A stretch of DNA of 64,000 nt from Epichloe hybrida (lineage: Eukaryota; Ascomycota; Sordariomycetes; Hypocreales; Clavicipitaceae), in contig JAFEKR010000005.1 of assembly GCA_019022495.1 (NCBI GenBank), positions 3,534,001 to 3,598,000 on the forward strand, given 5' to 3'. Of this stretch, positions 43,192 to 54,262 are shown in pieces; within the stretch, counting starts at the first letter, position 1, and each line of letters opens with the position of its first letter. A program made the translations under genes and the position numbers. A model generated the notes under the pieces. That model was given only the letters and a program-made list of their open reading frames with translations. It was not told the origin of the DNA and did not search any database.

Positions 43192-45277
43192 TCAGGTACC
43201 ACCCATTTCGGAGTCGACCTCGATTGGCTCAGGAAGTTGTTTCTGGTCCATGTTGTGTATTTTAGTCATATGACGTTTCCAGTTGTCCTTTCGTGGAAAA
43301 GCTTTGCTTCCAGATTTTGAATAATCGCATCCCGGAATAACGCAGTGGAACTTCTTTGTCTTTTCATGACGGTCATTTATGTGTCGCTGTAAGTGAGTCT
43401 TGGTGCCAAAGCCTTTCCCGCAGTCCTTATAAGGGCACTTGTGATCTTTTCTATGATAACGTTGGTGGTGCCTATTTCCCGGTTAACTCCTCATGCTTCA
43501 TTAACCTAGAGCAATATGAACAGATTTGATATTCGTGTATTGCCTGTACTTACTTCAGCTTGTGTGGCTGGTCGAAAAATTGGCTGCAGCCAGGCTCGTC
43601 ACATCGAAACACACCGACTTTAGGCGATGCGAGTCCTGGTTGTGGCGAGGCGCTGTGTCGAAAGTCGGGGCTGTCCATTAAACCCGGAGAGGGGCTATCG
43701 AGCTGCGTTGAGGGAGTGGTCTCTGTGGATGGCCCTGTCGAGTGCGTGCTCGGAAAGGGAGTAGAACAGTCCGAGGGATAGCTGGTATGTCGGCTTCTCT
43801 CTGAAACCATTGAAGGGCTCAGGTGATCGTGGCTACGCAAGTCAATCATTAGCACAGCGGGGTCCTCTCGCTTCAGCAGCTCCTGGAACGCTTCCTGATT
43901 CGTTGGAGTAGAAGATTGTGCAGCTTGCGCTACTTCGTCAGGTGAAGGCGCAGAGGCGGGCGGAGGCGTAAAAGTTGAGACATCTTCTGGGTCCGCCTGA
44001 TCGCTGGACGATGGGCCAGGCGATGACCCATACGAAGCAGCTAGGAGTTGGTGCTCTGTTCTATGCCACATTTCCGATTCTGTGGAGGCAGGCATGATAT
44101 CCATTGGGTTTACTGTGCTAGGAGCAGGATTCGAAGACGGCGATGGAGAAGCCTTGAAAGCGGCCCTATTATACGGCGGTGATTGCGGTGGAGTTGTAAT
44201 GACTGGTTGCGAGGGGGATACGGAGGCTTTGTCCGCTGATGAGGCTGCCAACACAGGCGCAGGAGGCGCTTGTATTGATGTTGTCGTCGGTGAAAGCTCA
44301 GTAGGAGAATCGGTTGGGTGCCCAGAAGTAAGAATCCGTCCGAGCCCAGTACTGGCATACGCTCGCGATGAAGTCGATTTGTCTTCTGCAGATATTACTG
44401 AGACCAGTGAACTATCGCGACCGCCCGGCCGGCGGAACATCTGCTTCACGTTGTGCTTGAATGAACTTCCACGAGATAATGTCCGCGGAGGCTCAAGAGT
44501 GTCTGGGGTGGTGACCATGCCAAACGCTGACGAGGGTATGGAAGGACTATAGTAATCATGGCTTGTCCCTTTGAGTACGCCGGGATTGTCGTCCGGCATT
44601 GAGGCCGGCATGTAATAAGGAAATGGCGTCGATTCGTTTGTGTCACCATCACCAAAAGCGTCGCCGCGAAGAGCGGCTCCGTCGTGTTGCCAAGCATCTC
44701 CTTCGGTTCGTGTGGACAATTGTCTGGATGGCTCAGAGTTCTCCCTTGTCTGCGTTACGTCGGCATTACCAGAAACCCATCCCAGCTCCTTGCTCTGAAC
44801 CCCGCCAAGCTCGCCGCGTGATAGTTCTCCATTCTGCTTGAATGAGTCTGCAGATGAAAGCCGACGATGTGAGTTCGAGTCTGGCGCCGAGCCAAAGACG
44901 GGCTGTGCTTGGGAGCCGACCTCAGCATCGAAAGGACGACCGGCTCGTCTCCTGCGCTTAGTCTGATGAACAATAACGGGATAAAGGCAGAATGCCAGAA
45001 GGGCAGCAGCGAGGACCACTCCAACGACAGTGCCAGCTATGGCTCCATCGCTCAAGTCTCGCCTCAGGACAGTTGTTTTGGCCACAGTGCTGCTGGTCAT
45101 GACATTGCCCGACAATCGAGACCAGAGGGAGCGAACATTTCGACCGGAGTAAGAGATTGGATTTGCATAGCGTGGTTCGGGCGACGTCGCCGTGAGTATG
45201 TCGTCGTCGTTCATGACCATGGATCTCCAAGACAAGCACAGGAGGCCGCCGCCCACGACGGTCCGACAATTCGCCAA
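43192..45277 (-). CDS. C2H2 zinc-finger protein with a single predicted membrane segment
   Basis: Two exons (45277-43554 and 43471-43192) give 667 residues. A clear hydrophobic segment at about residues 80-104 (AIAGTVVGVVLAAALLAFCL, then YPVIVH) is followed at once by KRRRRAGR. This predicts one membrane pass with the long C-terminal part in the cytosol. A 400-residue Ser/Pro-rich disordered stretch leads to at least three C-terminal C2H2 fingers: FRCDEPGCSQFFDQPHKLKH, HKCPYKDCGKGFGTKTHLQR and FHCVIPGCDYSKSGSKAFPR, followed by KDNWKRHMTKIH. The intron (GTAAGT..AAATAG) interrupts the first finger exactly. The start is uncertain; an in-frame ATG about 22 codons in (MNDDD) is an alternative. It looks like a membrane-tethered transcription factor that would need release. 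Its target is unknown. Confidence 0.85.
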
Positions 45278-46055
45278 AGGTCGCGGCGGGCCGCACTGGA
45301 TAACTGCGCAGCAGGCGGCGAAGAGGAAGAGCGAAATCGTCTCGAGATGTCAAAGAACCATGGTCATTACGACACAGGCCGAGGTTGGAAAGGAAGAGCC
45401 AGCCGTTGAAGAAAGCTCAGTCCAGGTAATAAGATGAGGAGGGTGTCACTGCGGGGGCGGCAGGATTAACGATTGCATGACTAAGCATCTGCCCAGCCCG
45501 GTCAATCGTTGATCCACCGCTCCAGACCGCCCTTGGCGGATTGGTTCCTGCCATCCATGCTGTGTTTGTTAATAAGCAGCTAGGCCGAATAGCCAAAAAA
45601 ACGGAGCGCGCGCGCATCACGTGGCCTCTTATTACGTGCGCCCCTCTAAGCCCCTCTCCTATGAATCCCTCTTTAGTAACAATAGCATCTTCTTTCCTTC
45701 TCTCCCTTTGTTAGATAAACCTAATGAAATAGTCCATAGGGATTTTAGAGCGTATTATGAGTCTAAGACTTATCCCTGTATATAGGAGTCCCTTGTGTTT
45801 CTAACAAACACTTGACTACTTTACAAAGGAAAAGCATTTATGAATAAATAAGGGGCTAGGGTAGTGTAAAATATCTTCACTCCCTTATATGTTATCAATA
45901 AGGAAAGATGCCATAAATAATATAAAGCAAACTCTTTACCTATTATCTATAGACAACTCATACTAAGCCCTGTCTCAAGTGCGCTAGCTCTTAAACGACT
46001 TACGCCGACTTGGATCACACTGTCGTTGTGAAATCAATTAGGGGTTAGGATTCCC
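45278..46055. other. Intergenic region with an AT-rich island
   Basis: From about 45640 to 46010 the sequence turns strongly AT-rich, with no long open frame on either strand. The look is that of a decayed, possibly RIP-mutated repeat, although I recognise no transposon protein in it. Left of it lies the upstream region of the C2H2 protein gene. Confidence 0.55.
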
Positions 46056-46632
46056 CTACACCTCGTCAACGATTAGCTGGCAGATTTCGCGAGGACCAGG
46101 AGCATAGATGTGCTCTATCCTAGCCCCTCGGTCAGTTGATAGCCCGTTGACCCTGTAATTGCGCAATAAGAATTGGCCGGCGTCGTTGATGAGGTTGACC
46201 ACGATTGTCCCTGCCGCGGAGTTTGTAATTTTGACTCTGTGACAAACGTACAAGTTAGGGCAATTTCTCCATGTCCTTCTTGGTGTGTTCCACCATCTTT
46301 TGGCCACTAAGAATGTGACAGTGGCAGTTCCGATTAAAATCGTCGTTGTTTGCCGGGTGTTGTGAGGAAGTACGACTTCATTAACTATACTGCGTTTTTC
46401 GATGGAATGTTCTAATGTTGTTTCTGCTTGTCTAAGAAGAAGTGAGACTAGGATGTAGACCTGGATTCCGCTTGTTCACGTACCCTCTGGGCGCAAGGGC
46501 ATTTTCCCTATCATATGTGCTTTGCGCTGCCGATTCTAACGAAATAATATCGCTCTTCCTGTCAAACTCTCCAGGTTGAGCAACCAGCGCCAGAGTGCTG
46601 GCAACGTAGCCAAGGGCAAGAAGAAATCTCAT
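46056..46632 (-). CDS. Small secreted protein, 160 aa, unknown function
   Basis: Two exons (46632-46484 and 46389-46056) give 160 residues. The start MRFLLALGYVASTLALVAQP is a convincing signal peptide. The intron (GTACGTGAAC..ACGCAG, 94 bp) joins ENALAPRG to IVNEVVLPHN. It was chosen because it uses the best donor and the only acceptor keeping both frames open. The mature protein has few Cys (NCPNLYVC and a third near the end), RWWNTPRRTWRN and a C-terminal region, VKITNSAAGTIVVNLINDAG, LRNYRVNGLSTDRGARIEHI and APGPREICQLIVDEV, that looks like beta-rich folded protein. I recognise no family. The gene sits in AT-rich DNA with no close neighbours, a setting common for fungal effector-like genes, but no role can be claimed. 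Confidence 0.65.
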
Positions 46633-48388
46633 GGTTTTTTTTTTTTTGCCTCCGAGTCTGATAAGCCTTGTAGAGGAGTGGAATAAAGAATGGACTTGTA
46701 GAGAAGAATTCCGGCCATTACGTCCGTAACAAGGGCTTTATATACACTCCAGACGCCGCGGGACAAAGTCGGCCTACATGATTTCCTGTTGAAACATTGC
46801 ACGCCTTCAATTGCGAGTCCGCCTGCTAATATCGCAAGGCATATAATCCGAAATAATAGAACATCACACACAGATGCATTGGCTATAACCAATGAGGTAA
46901 AAAATTAAAAATTAAAAATCAATAGAACATCACACCATTCAACAGATTGGGGGGGCCACCCGCTCTGCATCCATAACCGCTTACACTTGTTATACAGGGC
47001 TACTGGGTTGTACATACGGACTACAATGGCCCCCCGAGATTGTTTTACAATTCTACATGCCCTTGTTTTTCGTTCCTCTCTTACAGCTATTATAAGCTAC
47101 TAAATAATACTATAGTTAGAGAGCTATGAGAAAAATACATAGGGTATTAAGCGCCACTAAAAGATGCATTATCTTCCATGTACGGATCAAATCGCTTGCA
47201 ATTTAAGAGACGCCTTGAGCCTTAAATTTCGTTGCAGCATGCTCGCATTTCTTCCGGCCCGAAGAGCCCGGCCGTGATATCATCTCCCATGTAAATCCGT
47301 AAAGGGCGTTCGGTCTCAATATCAGGTCTGCATCTGATCCATCAACTCACCAAACACACAATCTACCCTTCTCTAGCTATGCAAAGGGATGGCGGTCCAA
47401 GTAATCCGTACAGGACAAAAAGGTCGGAATTGGCATTGGGTTCATGATCAAGGATGCAATAGGAGGACAATGCTCTTACAAAGCCTTCATCTGACTACAC
47501 TTTTTGTTTTTATCGCCTAGTAGATGCCAGCTTTGCTGCACAGAGACAGGTTTCGCTGATCCATGTTCTGACCTTTGTTGTGGTGACAATATTTCTGGTA
47601 TACGATACGCGTGGCTCAATAAAGCACTAGGATACTGGAACAGGAGAATCCTACTCATTTATCATAGACATGTATGTCTTGAGGTGTTGCATTCAAGACC
47701 CATGCATGCATCTCGTCATTGAAAATGGTACCAGAGTAAAAATGCATGCAGCTCTTCCTGGCCATCTTGGAAATGCACGCAGCCTGTCTTGGCCATCATC
47801 TCGTATAAATCCATAAGCTTGCCTTTTAAAATAAGACAGACCTAGTCATCTTATGATTATTAATCATAGTATATATTGATAATTCTGCCGGCCGGCTATC
47901 TGGCTACTCTTGCGCCTATGACTGATGTTCAGGAGTCATGTCCGCGAGCATGTCCAGAAATATTCAAGTTAGACACGTACCATGATTGGAAGCTCACCAT
48001 CATCAGGCCACTCCGCAATCAACCAACACACTCCTGTTTTTTTTTCTGGGTCATGGATGATCTATCGATGCAATGTGATGTATGCGGAATGTGGAATATA
48101 GCGAGGCTGGGCATTTTTGGGGTGGATAGGTTGAGATGGGTGTTTTGTGGGTGAAAATGATGACGTCCCACATGATGAATGCAAAATCGGAGCTTTTTGT
48201 GAAAAATTGACAAAGTTGCAAACACCGTCATTGGACCTGCCTTGATACAAAGCGATACAGTCGTGACGTTCATCAGATCCCAAGCTATTCTCCCACCGAA
48301 ATATATTCTTCCGCCAAAACATCTTGAAACATGACAACCTCCATCCAAAGGCCTTTCGTAATATACATTCAGATACCAAACTCCACAA
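46633..48388. other. AT-rich gene-free region
   Basis: About 1.75 kb. It is AT-rich at about 46890-47180, with scattered repeats such as CATGCATG near 47700-47750 and AATTAAAAATTAAAAATC at 46900-46920. An 87-codon frame directly upstream of the secreted-protein gene (46629-46892, minus) overlaps its promoter and lacks support. No gene is called. Confidence 0.5.
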
Positions 48389-48853
48389 TCAATCCTCCTC
48401 ACTAATTTCGCTCTCGTCGCTATCTGGCGTGTTAGCCATGTCTTCGAACGCCATCTCCATATCTTTTTCTAAATCGTCATCCATGGGGTTCATCCCGTCC
48501 CCTTCATCGTCCTGCACTTCCGCAACGTTATCTTGATTCATCGGCTCTGTTGGATGCGATGTATGATGATTGACAGGACTAGGGAGCTTGAAGTCCATGT
48601 CTGGCTCGTCATCGCTCTCGCCATCCGCATCATCAGCCTCCGACTCCCTTCGGTCCATAAAGTCGTCGAACCGCCGAGGTGGTGGAAAGGCCGGCGAAAA
48701 GTCTGCCTGCTTCGCTGCGTCCCCTCCAGGGTATTCGATGAGTAGGCCACCGTCGTCGTCCTCGTCGTCCTCTTCCTCATCTTCAAAGGACTTGGCCTTG
48801 GGTTTGGGTTTCTCCTTTTGTGGTTCGGGGAATGAGAGCGCAACTTGTTTGGC

Positions 48854-48886
<33 letters not shown>

Positions 48887-49473
48887 CTTTTCCACCTTGC
48901 GCTTCGGCTCTTTGGCTTGTGATTGTGATTTTGACGTCGTTGACTTGGGCGTTTCTTTGGTACCCGTCGTCTTCTTCGTTGTGACTTTCTTTGGAGCTGA
49001 CTGGCTGTCAAGATGGGGATATTGGCTCCGTAAGCGCTCTGGGTCGGAGTTGCTGGGAAGTCTGGTCATGTTCATGTTGAATGTAGAGTCGATCTTGTCG
49101 AGAATGAACGCTTTGCGTTCGGGGTCGAAATGTAGGACATATTGATTGCTGTTGGTGTTTCTGGAACCAGAGTATGCATAGTTTCCGTCGTCGTCAGTAA
49201 AGGTCAGGTCGTATGAGTCCGTCTTGCCGGGGAGTGAAGGCTTGAGGCGGGCGTTGTTTGGGGCATCGTTCGATGATAAGGTTGGTTTGTGATTATCTGG
49301 CACTGCGTTAGCTATCGCGAACGGGAGGCAGGCAGGCAGGTGGGAGTGGGAGGGACGACATGATGCGTACATCGAATACCAGTAAAGATGCCGTCCGAAG
49401 TCCTCCCCAAGAGACCGTCGCCGAGAATGACGGGATACTTGCCCTCGAGGGTTGGGTCAATCAACCCAGCCAT
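48389..49473 (-). CDS. EAF: ELL-associated factor (EAF) domain protein
   Basis: EAF proteins bind ELL to form an RNA polymerase II elongation factor; fission yeast has the Ell1-Eaf1 pair. Two exons (49473-49380 and 49302-48389) give 335 residues. Exon 1 encodes MAGLIDPTLEGKYPVILGDG and LLGRTSDGIFTG. After the intron (GTATTC..ACGCAG) come VPDNHKPTLSS and the rest of the EAF domain: ARLKPSLPGKTDSYDLTFTD, YVLHFDPERKAFILDKIDST and FNMNMTRLPSN. The C-terminal two thirds are low-complexity: a Lys/Thr/Ser-rich segment, a poly-Gln run of about ten (CTG repeat), and acidic stretches ending ESEISEED, as in activation regions of this family. The domain call is good; the partner ELL is not in the window. 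Confidence 0.88.
48855..48884. repeat. (CTG)n microsatellite, coding poly-Gln
   Basis: About ten uninterrupted trinucleotides read on the minus strand as glutamine codons between the EAF domain and the acidic tail. Length variation between strains is likely. Confidence 0.92.
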
Positions 49474-52218
49474 GGAAACGACTCGGTGTAATTCAGTGAG
49501 TGTTTTAAGAGGGGGGGGGGCTAGGTGGTCTGCTGAGCGGCACACTTGAGGAATTCGAAGGGAATCTCGGCGGTAGATGTTATTCAACTTCAACTCGAGA
49601 TTGGCCAGCCAAAGACGAGGGACATCACCGATGCCTATTATTTGAGCGAGTATTTTATTCCTGCGACAGGCAGCCTTCCATGCGGGTGGACTTATTACTC
49701 CGTGGGGATGGTGATGGTTGATTGGGAGGTGCAGGGAGTCGGTTACCGGGTCGGTTGCACAGATGACACGATGACAGATGGACAGATGGCACGCGTTGCT
49801 GTGAGTCGGCGTGAAAGACTGGCCCGGTTAATAAGCAGAGTGGGTATACATGTACAGTCTAACCCCTGAATGATTTTACACTCGCTACAAGCCCCACGCG
49901 GGGCAGCACTATCAGCTGTGAGTGGCTATAGTGGGTGGAGCTATTAGGAATTTTATAGGGGTATAGAGGTACTAGATAGTCCTAGTATACGGACTAGTAT
50001 AGGGATTTTAATGTGCTTTTTACTCCACCTAGTGATTTATCATTGGCTAGCTATCCCTAGTCATGTACCTCGTGTAAAATCATACATACAGGGGTTAGAC
50101 TGTATGTACAACGTAGACTCGGCTGGGTCTGGTGGATGGCTCAAGTGCCCAGTGCCCCTCAATGCCAATGCAATGTCAAAAGTCAAATTCAATGCTGGAC
50201 AAGTCACAACAAAGCCACTTGCCTGAGCTCTGTGTTCTGAATCTCGAACCTGACTTTCAAACCAACGAAAACATGTCTCGTGATTGAAAGTGGCGGATCG
50301 CGATACTCGAATCCGGCCAGTTCTTGTCAAACCGTGATCAACTACCCAGCCAAGACCCGAGTACCCGAGTACCCGAGTATCGCAAACCGATTACGCCATC
50401 GTGTTTCACCGCGCCCCAGCATCTCGATTTATTGACTGGTTTGTGCTCCCATTTGAAAGAACATGTTCATTGGAAACGACGCAGTGGTGATTTTTCTTCT
50501 AATCATGCCGCAGCAAGTGATGCCCTCTCTTGAAAGCCCACAGTCGATTGAAAATTGATGCTTCAAGACAGTGATGCCGACACGCAGTACGGACTTGACT
50601 GAGGTAGTCCAGAAGGGCTCGATGATGACGAATATCCAGACACGCTCATTGGGACACGGTTTTTTTTTTTTTAAGCAGCAGACGTAGGGATTGCACAGGT
50701 TTGGTGATGATGGCGAGTTGCCATTGTCCGGGCTGGCAATGCGCCCATGTTGGAGTATTTGTCATTCTCTGACATCATATCGCCACCAGTTCATCGACTA
50801 CGTGATCCATCGACGCCCCTTTGCTCGGCTAGCGAGCGTCTTAGCACGTGTATCGATGACTGCTTTCCTTTGGATGGTGGGAAACAAAAGAAACCCCTTC
50901 ACGAGGGCTCGACGCTTCGACTTACAAGTGGATGGATGGCTTTCTCAATGCCGAACAATGACGGTGCAGAAAGCTTAGCTAGTAGCTGCGCATGACCGGG
51001 AAAACGCAGGGTCTAGCTCTCCCTGCTCGCTGTCGCCCCAACTTGCAATCTAGCAACGAGATTTCAAAGTTCCGATTTGCGGGCCGGAGATCTGGGTTTC
51101 ATGCCACCGCGTCGATCAGCCGTAGAGAAGAAAGAATATGGCATCCACGATGAAGCTCGTTCGTGACGCTCCGATTCAAGCCAGAGGGGAACACTCAGAC
51201 CCGTGCGCTGAGGAGAAACGGTGTCTGAAGGACCCCGAATTTCTGATGTGTTGGTATGTTTTGATTGCGGTGCAATGGCTTGCGGCACAGCTGAGAGGAA
51301 GCAAGGAGGTCTTCTGTTCCAGGCTAAAATGTCCTGCTTGCTTTTTCTACTTGTTTGTGGTTGGATAGATTATCTGCATATGTAGTCCGTCCATCCAGTG
51401 CGCTCAGTACCGCGGCCGATGGCAAGGTTTCTTTCACCGAGCCGAGAGAGAGGGTGACGGTGACACGAGAAAGTGCGGATCCCGACATGTGTGGCTCACT
51501 CAGCTAGCAATCACTGACTCTCAGGTCGGTGATCCGAGGCTAGACCCGTGATGACTGCCGGGAGCGGGTTGTTCAATCACATCACCTAACCACAGGAAAA
51601 AATACTACTATTAATTACGGACTATGCACGGATTAGTCCGGCGTTCCCGTGTCCAGATCCAATCCAAGGGGTGGACTAAAGTGGCCAGGGCTTGCCTGGC
51701 GGCCCTACCCGGCACCCCGGCACCCCGGCACCCGGGTGGGCCAAAGTCCCCACGATGGATGATGCTAAAACAGTGACGGTGCTCACTGAGAGTTGCGCCC
51801 AGTGCCGCCGAGTTACGTTGGAGACGGAGTCGAGCCGCCCTGCGCCTGTTCCGCTGCCCCCCCCTGGTTGGTGCTGGCCGTGGCCGCTACGCTAACGTTT
51901 TAGTACATACATAAATCAACATAGACATGGTGTCGCAAAGTGCTGACCAGGCGCCTTGTTGGTTGTTTGTCTTACCGGGAAAAAAAAAAAAAAAAAAAAA
52001 AAAGCCCGGCTCAACACCTCCCCTCCCTCTCCAGTCTCCCACACGCCCCTTGGAAATGGGAAAACTTATTTGATCGTTGTCTGCCCCCCGGTGTGTGTGT
52101 TGTTGTTGTTGCTGTTGTTGCGCCTGGTGCAGACAAGAAACTAGGTCCCCCCCTGTAATAACACCGCCTGTTCTCTTAATACGGATTAAGACTGCGCCTT
52201 CTGCCTTCTGCGCCAACC
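49474..52218. other. Long intergenic region containing a MITE
   Basis: 2.7 kb without a supportable gene. It contains MITE copy 2 (49855-50102), short tandem units (CGAGTACC near 50358-50380; GGCACCCC near 51709-51732), a T run near 50660 and a 24-base A run at 51980-52003, close to the next gene. Open frames are short with random composition. Confidence 0.55.
49855..50102. mobile_element. MITE copy 2, Tc1/mariner-like ends, 248 bp
   Basis: Same family and orientation as the copy at 19048. It starts CAGTCTAACCCCTG and ends CAGGGGTTAGACTG, with TA on both sides. The interior is clearly alignable (for example CAAGCCCCACGCGGGGCA and TATCAGCTGTGAGTGGCTAT) but diverged and slightly longer. The right inverted repeat has an extra four-base ATAC-type duplication. 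There is no open frame. Confidence 0.9.
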
Positions 52219-54262
52219 ATGGACGAAGCAACGCAAATTCCCGAACTTGATCATGTTCACTTTTCCACAGAGGTGATGCAGCTTGGTGCCGACGAGACGG
52301 AGCTACAGCACGATCGCGAGTTGCTCGCTCAAGCACACGGCCTCGGTATCATGGCCACTTTACCAACCGTTTCGAAAGCGCATCGAGTAACGTCGAGCGC
52401 AACGTCGGACTCGACTGAGTCTACTTCGAGAGAGCAAGCCTTCTCGACCATATCCGACGGGTCTACCGTGGCATACCTCACACCTCACTCATCCGTATAC
52501 GGCGCCCCTTGTCCCAACATGTCCGACATGTCCGCGGATGACGCTGCACACAAGACCCAGGCTAGAACCGCCAACTTCTCGTCCTACGACAGGTATCTAG
52601 CTCAGGTCCATCTCGTTCGAGCGGAATCGCCGCATCGGGAAAGCACTGTACCGCTTGAGAGCTCAGGCCAGAGCATCTTCAGCGTCAGCACCAGAAAGAG
52701 TCTGTCTGGTGTCACGTCAGGCTTTCGGAACAGAATCAGACTCAGGAAAAAGTCGGCTCGCGCCCCCGGGACCCCCTCGTATGTTGTTCGCCGCCTTTTC
52801 ATACCTCAGTGCTCTCCATGGCCAACTAACCGAATTCGCAACATCCAGGTCTTGCTGCAAGTGTCATTCTCCCCTCAACGCGTCTGGTGCGCCGTCGCAA
52901 AGTTTGCCGTGCGGACACGTCAGCTGCGCGCATTGTCTTCGGGACCTGGTCGTGGAAGCAATCAAGCATGAGTCAAGCATGCCGCCGAGCTGCTGCGCGA
53001 AGCCGGTGCCGTCCGAAACCATTCAGAGATGCCTCGACATCGACGTCCAAGAGTCTTTCCTCAAGGCTGTCCTCCAATACAGCACTCCATCGGAATCAAG
53101 GCTGTTCTGCTGCAATCCAGTGTGCGGGGAGTTCATGCCGCCGCTGGAGAGGGTGGGCGCGAGTATGCCATCCACCGTCACTTGTCCCAAGTGTCAGTTC
53201 AAAGCATGCACAACCTGCAAGCAAGGCGCGCACGAAATCGGAACGCACTGTCCGCGAGATTGGGAACTCTTGGATGCCCTCAAGATTGGCGGCAGCGGCA
53301 GCTGGTGCCGCTGCTACAGGTGCCGCAAACTGGTCGAGCTCACCGAAACAACCGAGACAGCGACCTGTGCATGCGGCGCACAATTCTGCTACGCATGCGG
53401 AGGTGTGTGGGACGCAGCCGCTGGCTGTCCTAATAAACACTGCAAAGGTGAGCAAGGGTTGGCCGATGGGCGCGGAGAGGAACAGCAGCGAGTTGCCGAG
53501 GCAGATGCTGCTGCGCGGGCCACGCAGCGGGATGAATCCGAGAAGCGATCGCGGGAGCACCCGGAGGTCCAGTTCTTGCTGGACGCCCAGAGGAAAGAAA
53601 TGCAAAGGATGCTGGACTTCAAAGAATCTGCTCAAGCCTCCTTGAAAGCACGCCAATCCGCACAGGAGGTCGCACTGGCAAGCAAGCATGTGCAAGACAG
53701 GGAAGAGCTCGTGGAGAAGCAGTCCAAAGCCACGAGTCAGATGGAAGACCGTCAGATTACCGAGGAGCTGGATCTTCGATCAACCCTCGCCCAGGCCGCG
53801 CGGAGCATCAAGGTTCGCATCAAGCACATGGAGGCCTACTGCGATGGCTTGGGACAAAACCCGAGCGTGTCCAACGGACCTCCCCGAGTCGTCACTGAAC
53901 AGAATCTTCGAGATCTGGGCCATCAGTACAACCTCCGGGACGACATGGAACGTCAGCATCAAGCCAAGATCAACATGATGCGAGATCGCCAATCGAAGAG
54001 GATGGAAGAGCTTGCCCAGAAACACAAAGTCGCGCTGGAAGCTCTCGTCGAGCGCAACCAAAAGGCAATGGATGAGCTTCGCGAAAGCCTACCGCGGGAG
54101 CAGAAGACGTTCGAAAGTGTCTTTGAGGCGCGCCAGTCTCGCCTTACGTCAAGATGGATCCTAGCCATCGAGGTACAATGCAAGCAGCTCCAAGAGAGAG
54201 ATGGCCTCGAATACTCGATACTGGCTCCGCCCACCTGGCCGGAGCCCGACACAACGACATAG
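52219..54262 (+). CDS. RBR-type (RING-IBR-RING) protein, possibly catalytically altered
   Basis: Exons 52219-52778 and 52849-54262 give 657 residues. The N-terminal 185 residues are Ser/Thr-rich and disordered. The intron (GTATGT..ATCCAG, branch-like CTAAC) joins TPS to SCCKCHSPLNASG at the start of RING1, which ends CGHVSCAHCLRDLV. The IBR follows (LFCCNPVCGEFMPP, VTCPKCQFKACTTCKQGAHE), then RING2-like WCRCYRCRKLVELT and TCACGAQFCYACGG. RBR ligases pass ubiquitin through a RING2 Cys located five residues before this TC. Here that position is Thr (ELTETTETATC), with no nearby Cys or His. The C-terminal 260 residues are a long charged coiled coil. The fold call is firm; ligase activity is doubtful. 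Confidence 0.9.

Noticed and set aside
46629..46892. An 87-codon frame with a hydrophobic N-terminal stretch upstream of the secreted-protein gene
   Set aside because: It overlaps that gene's promoter and start, ends in Lys codons from an A/T run, and has no domain or splice support.
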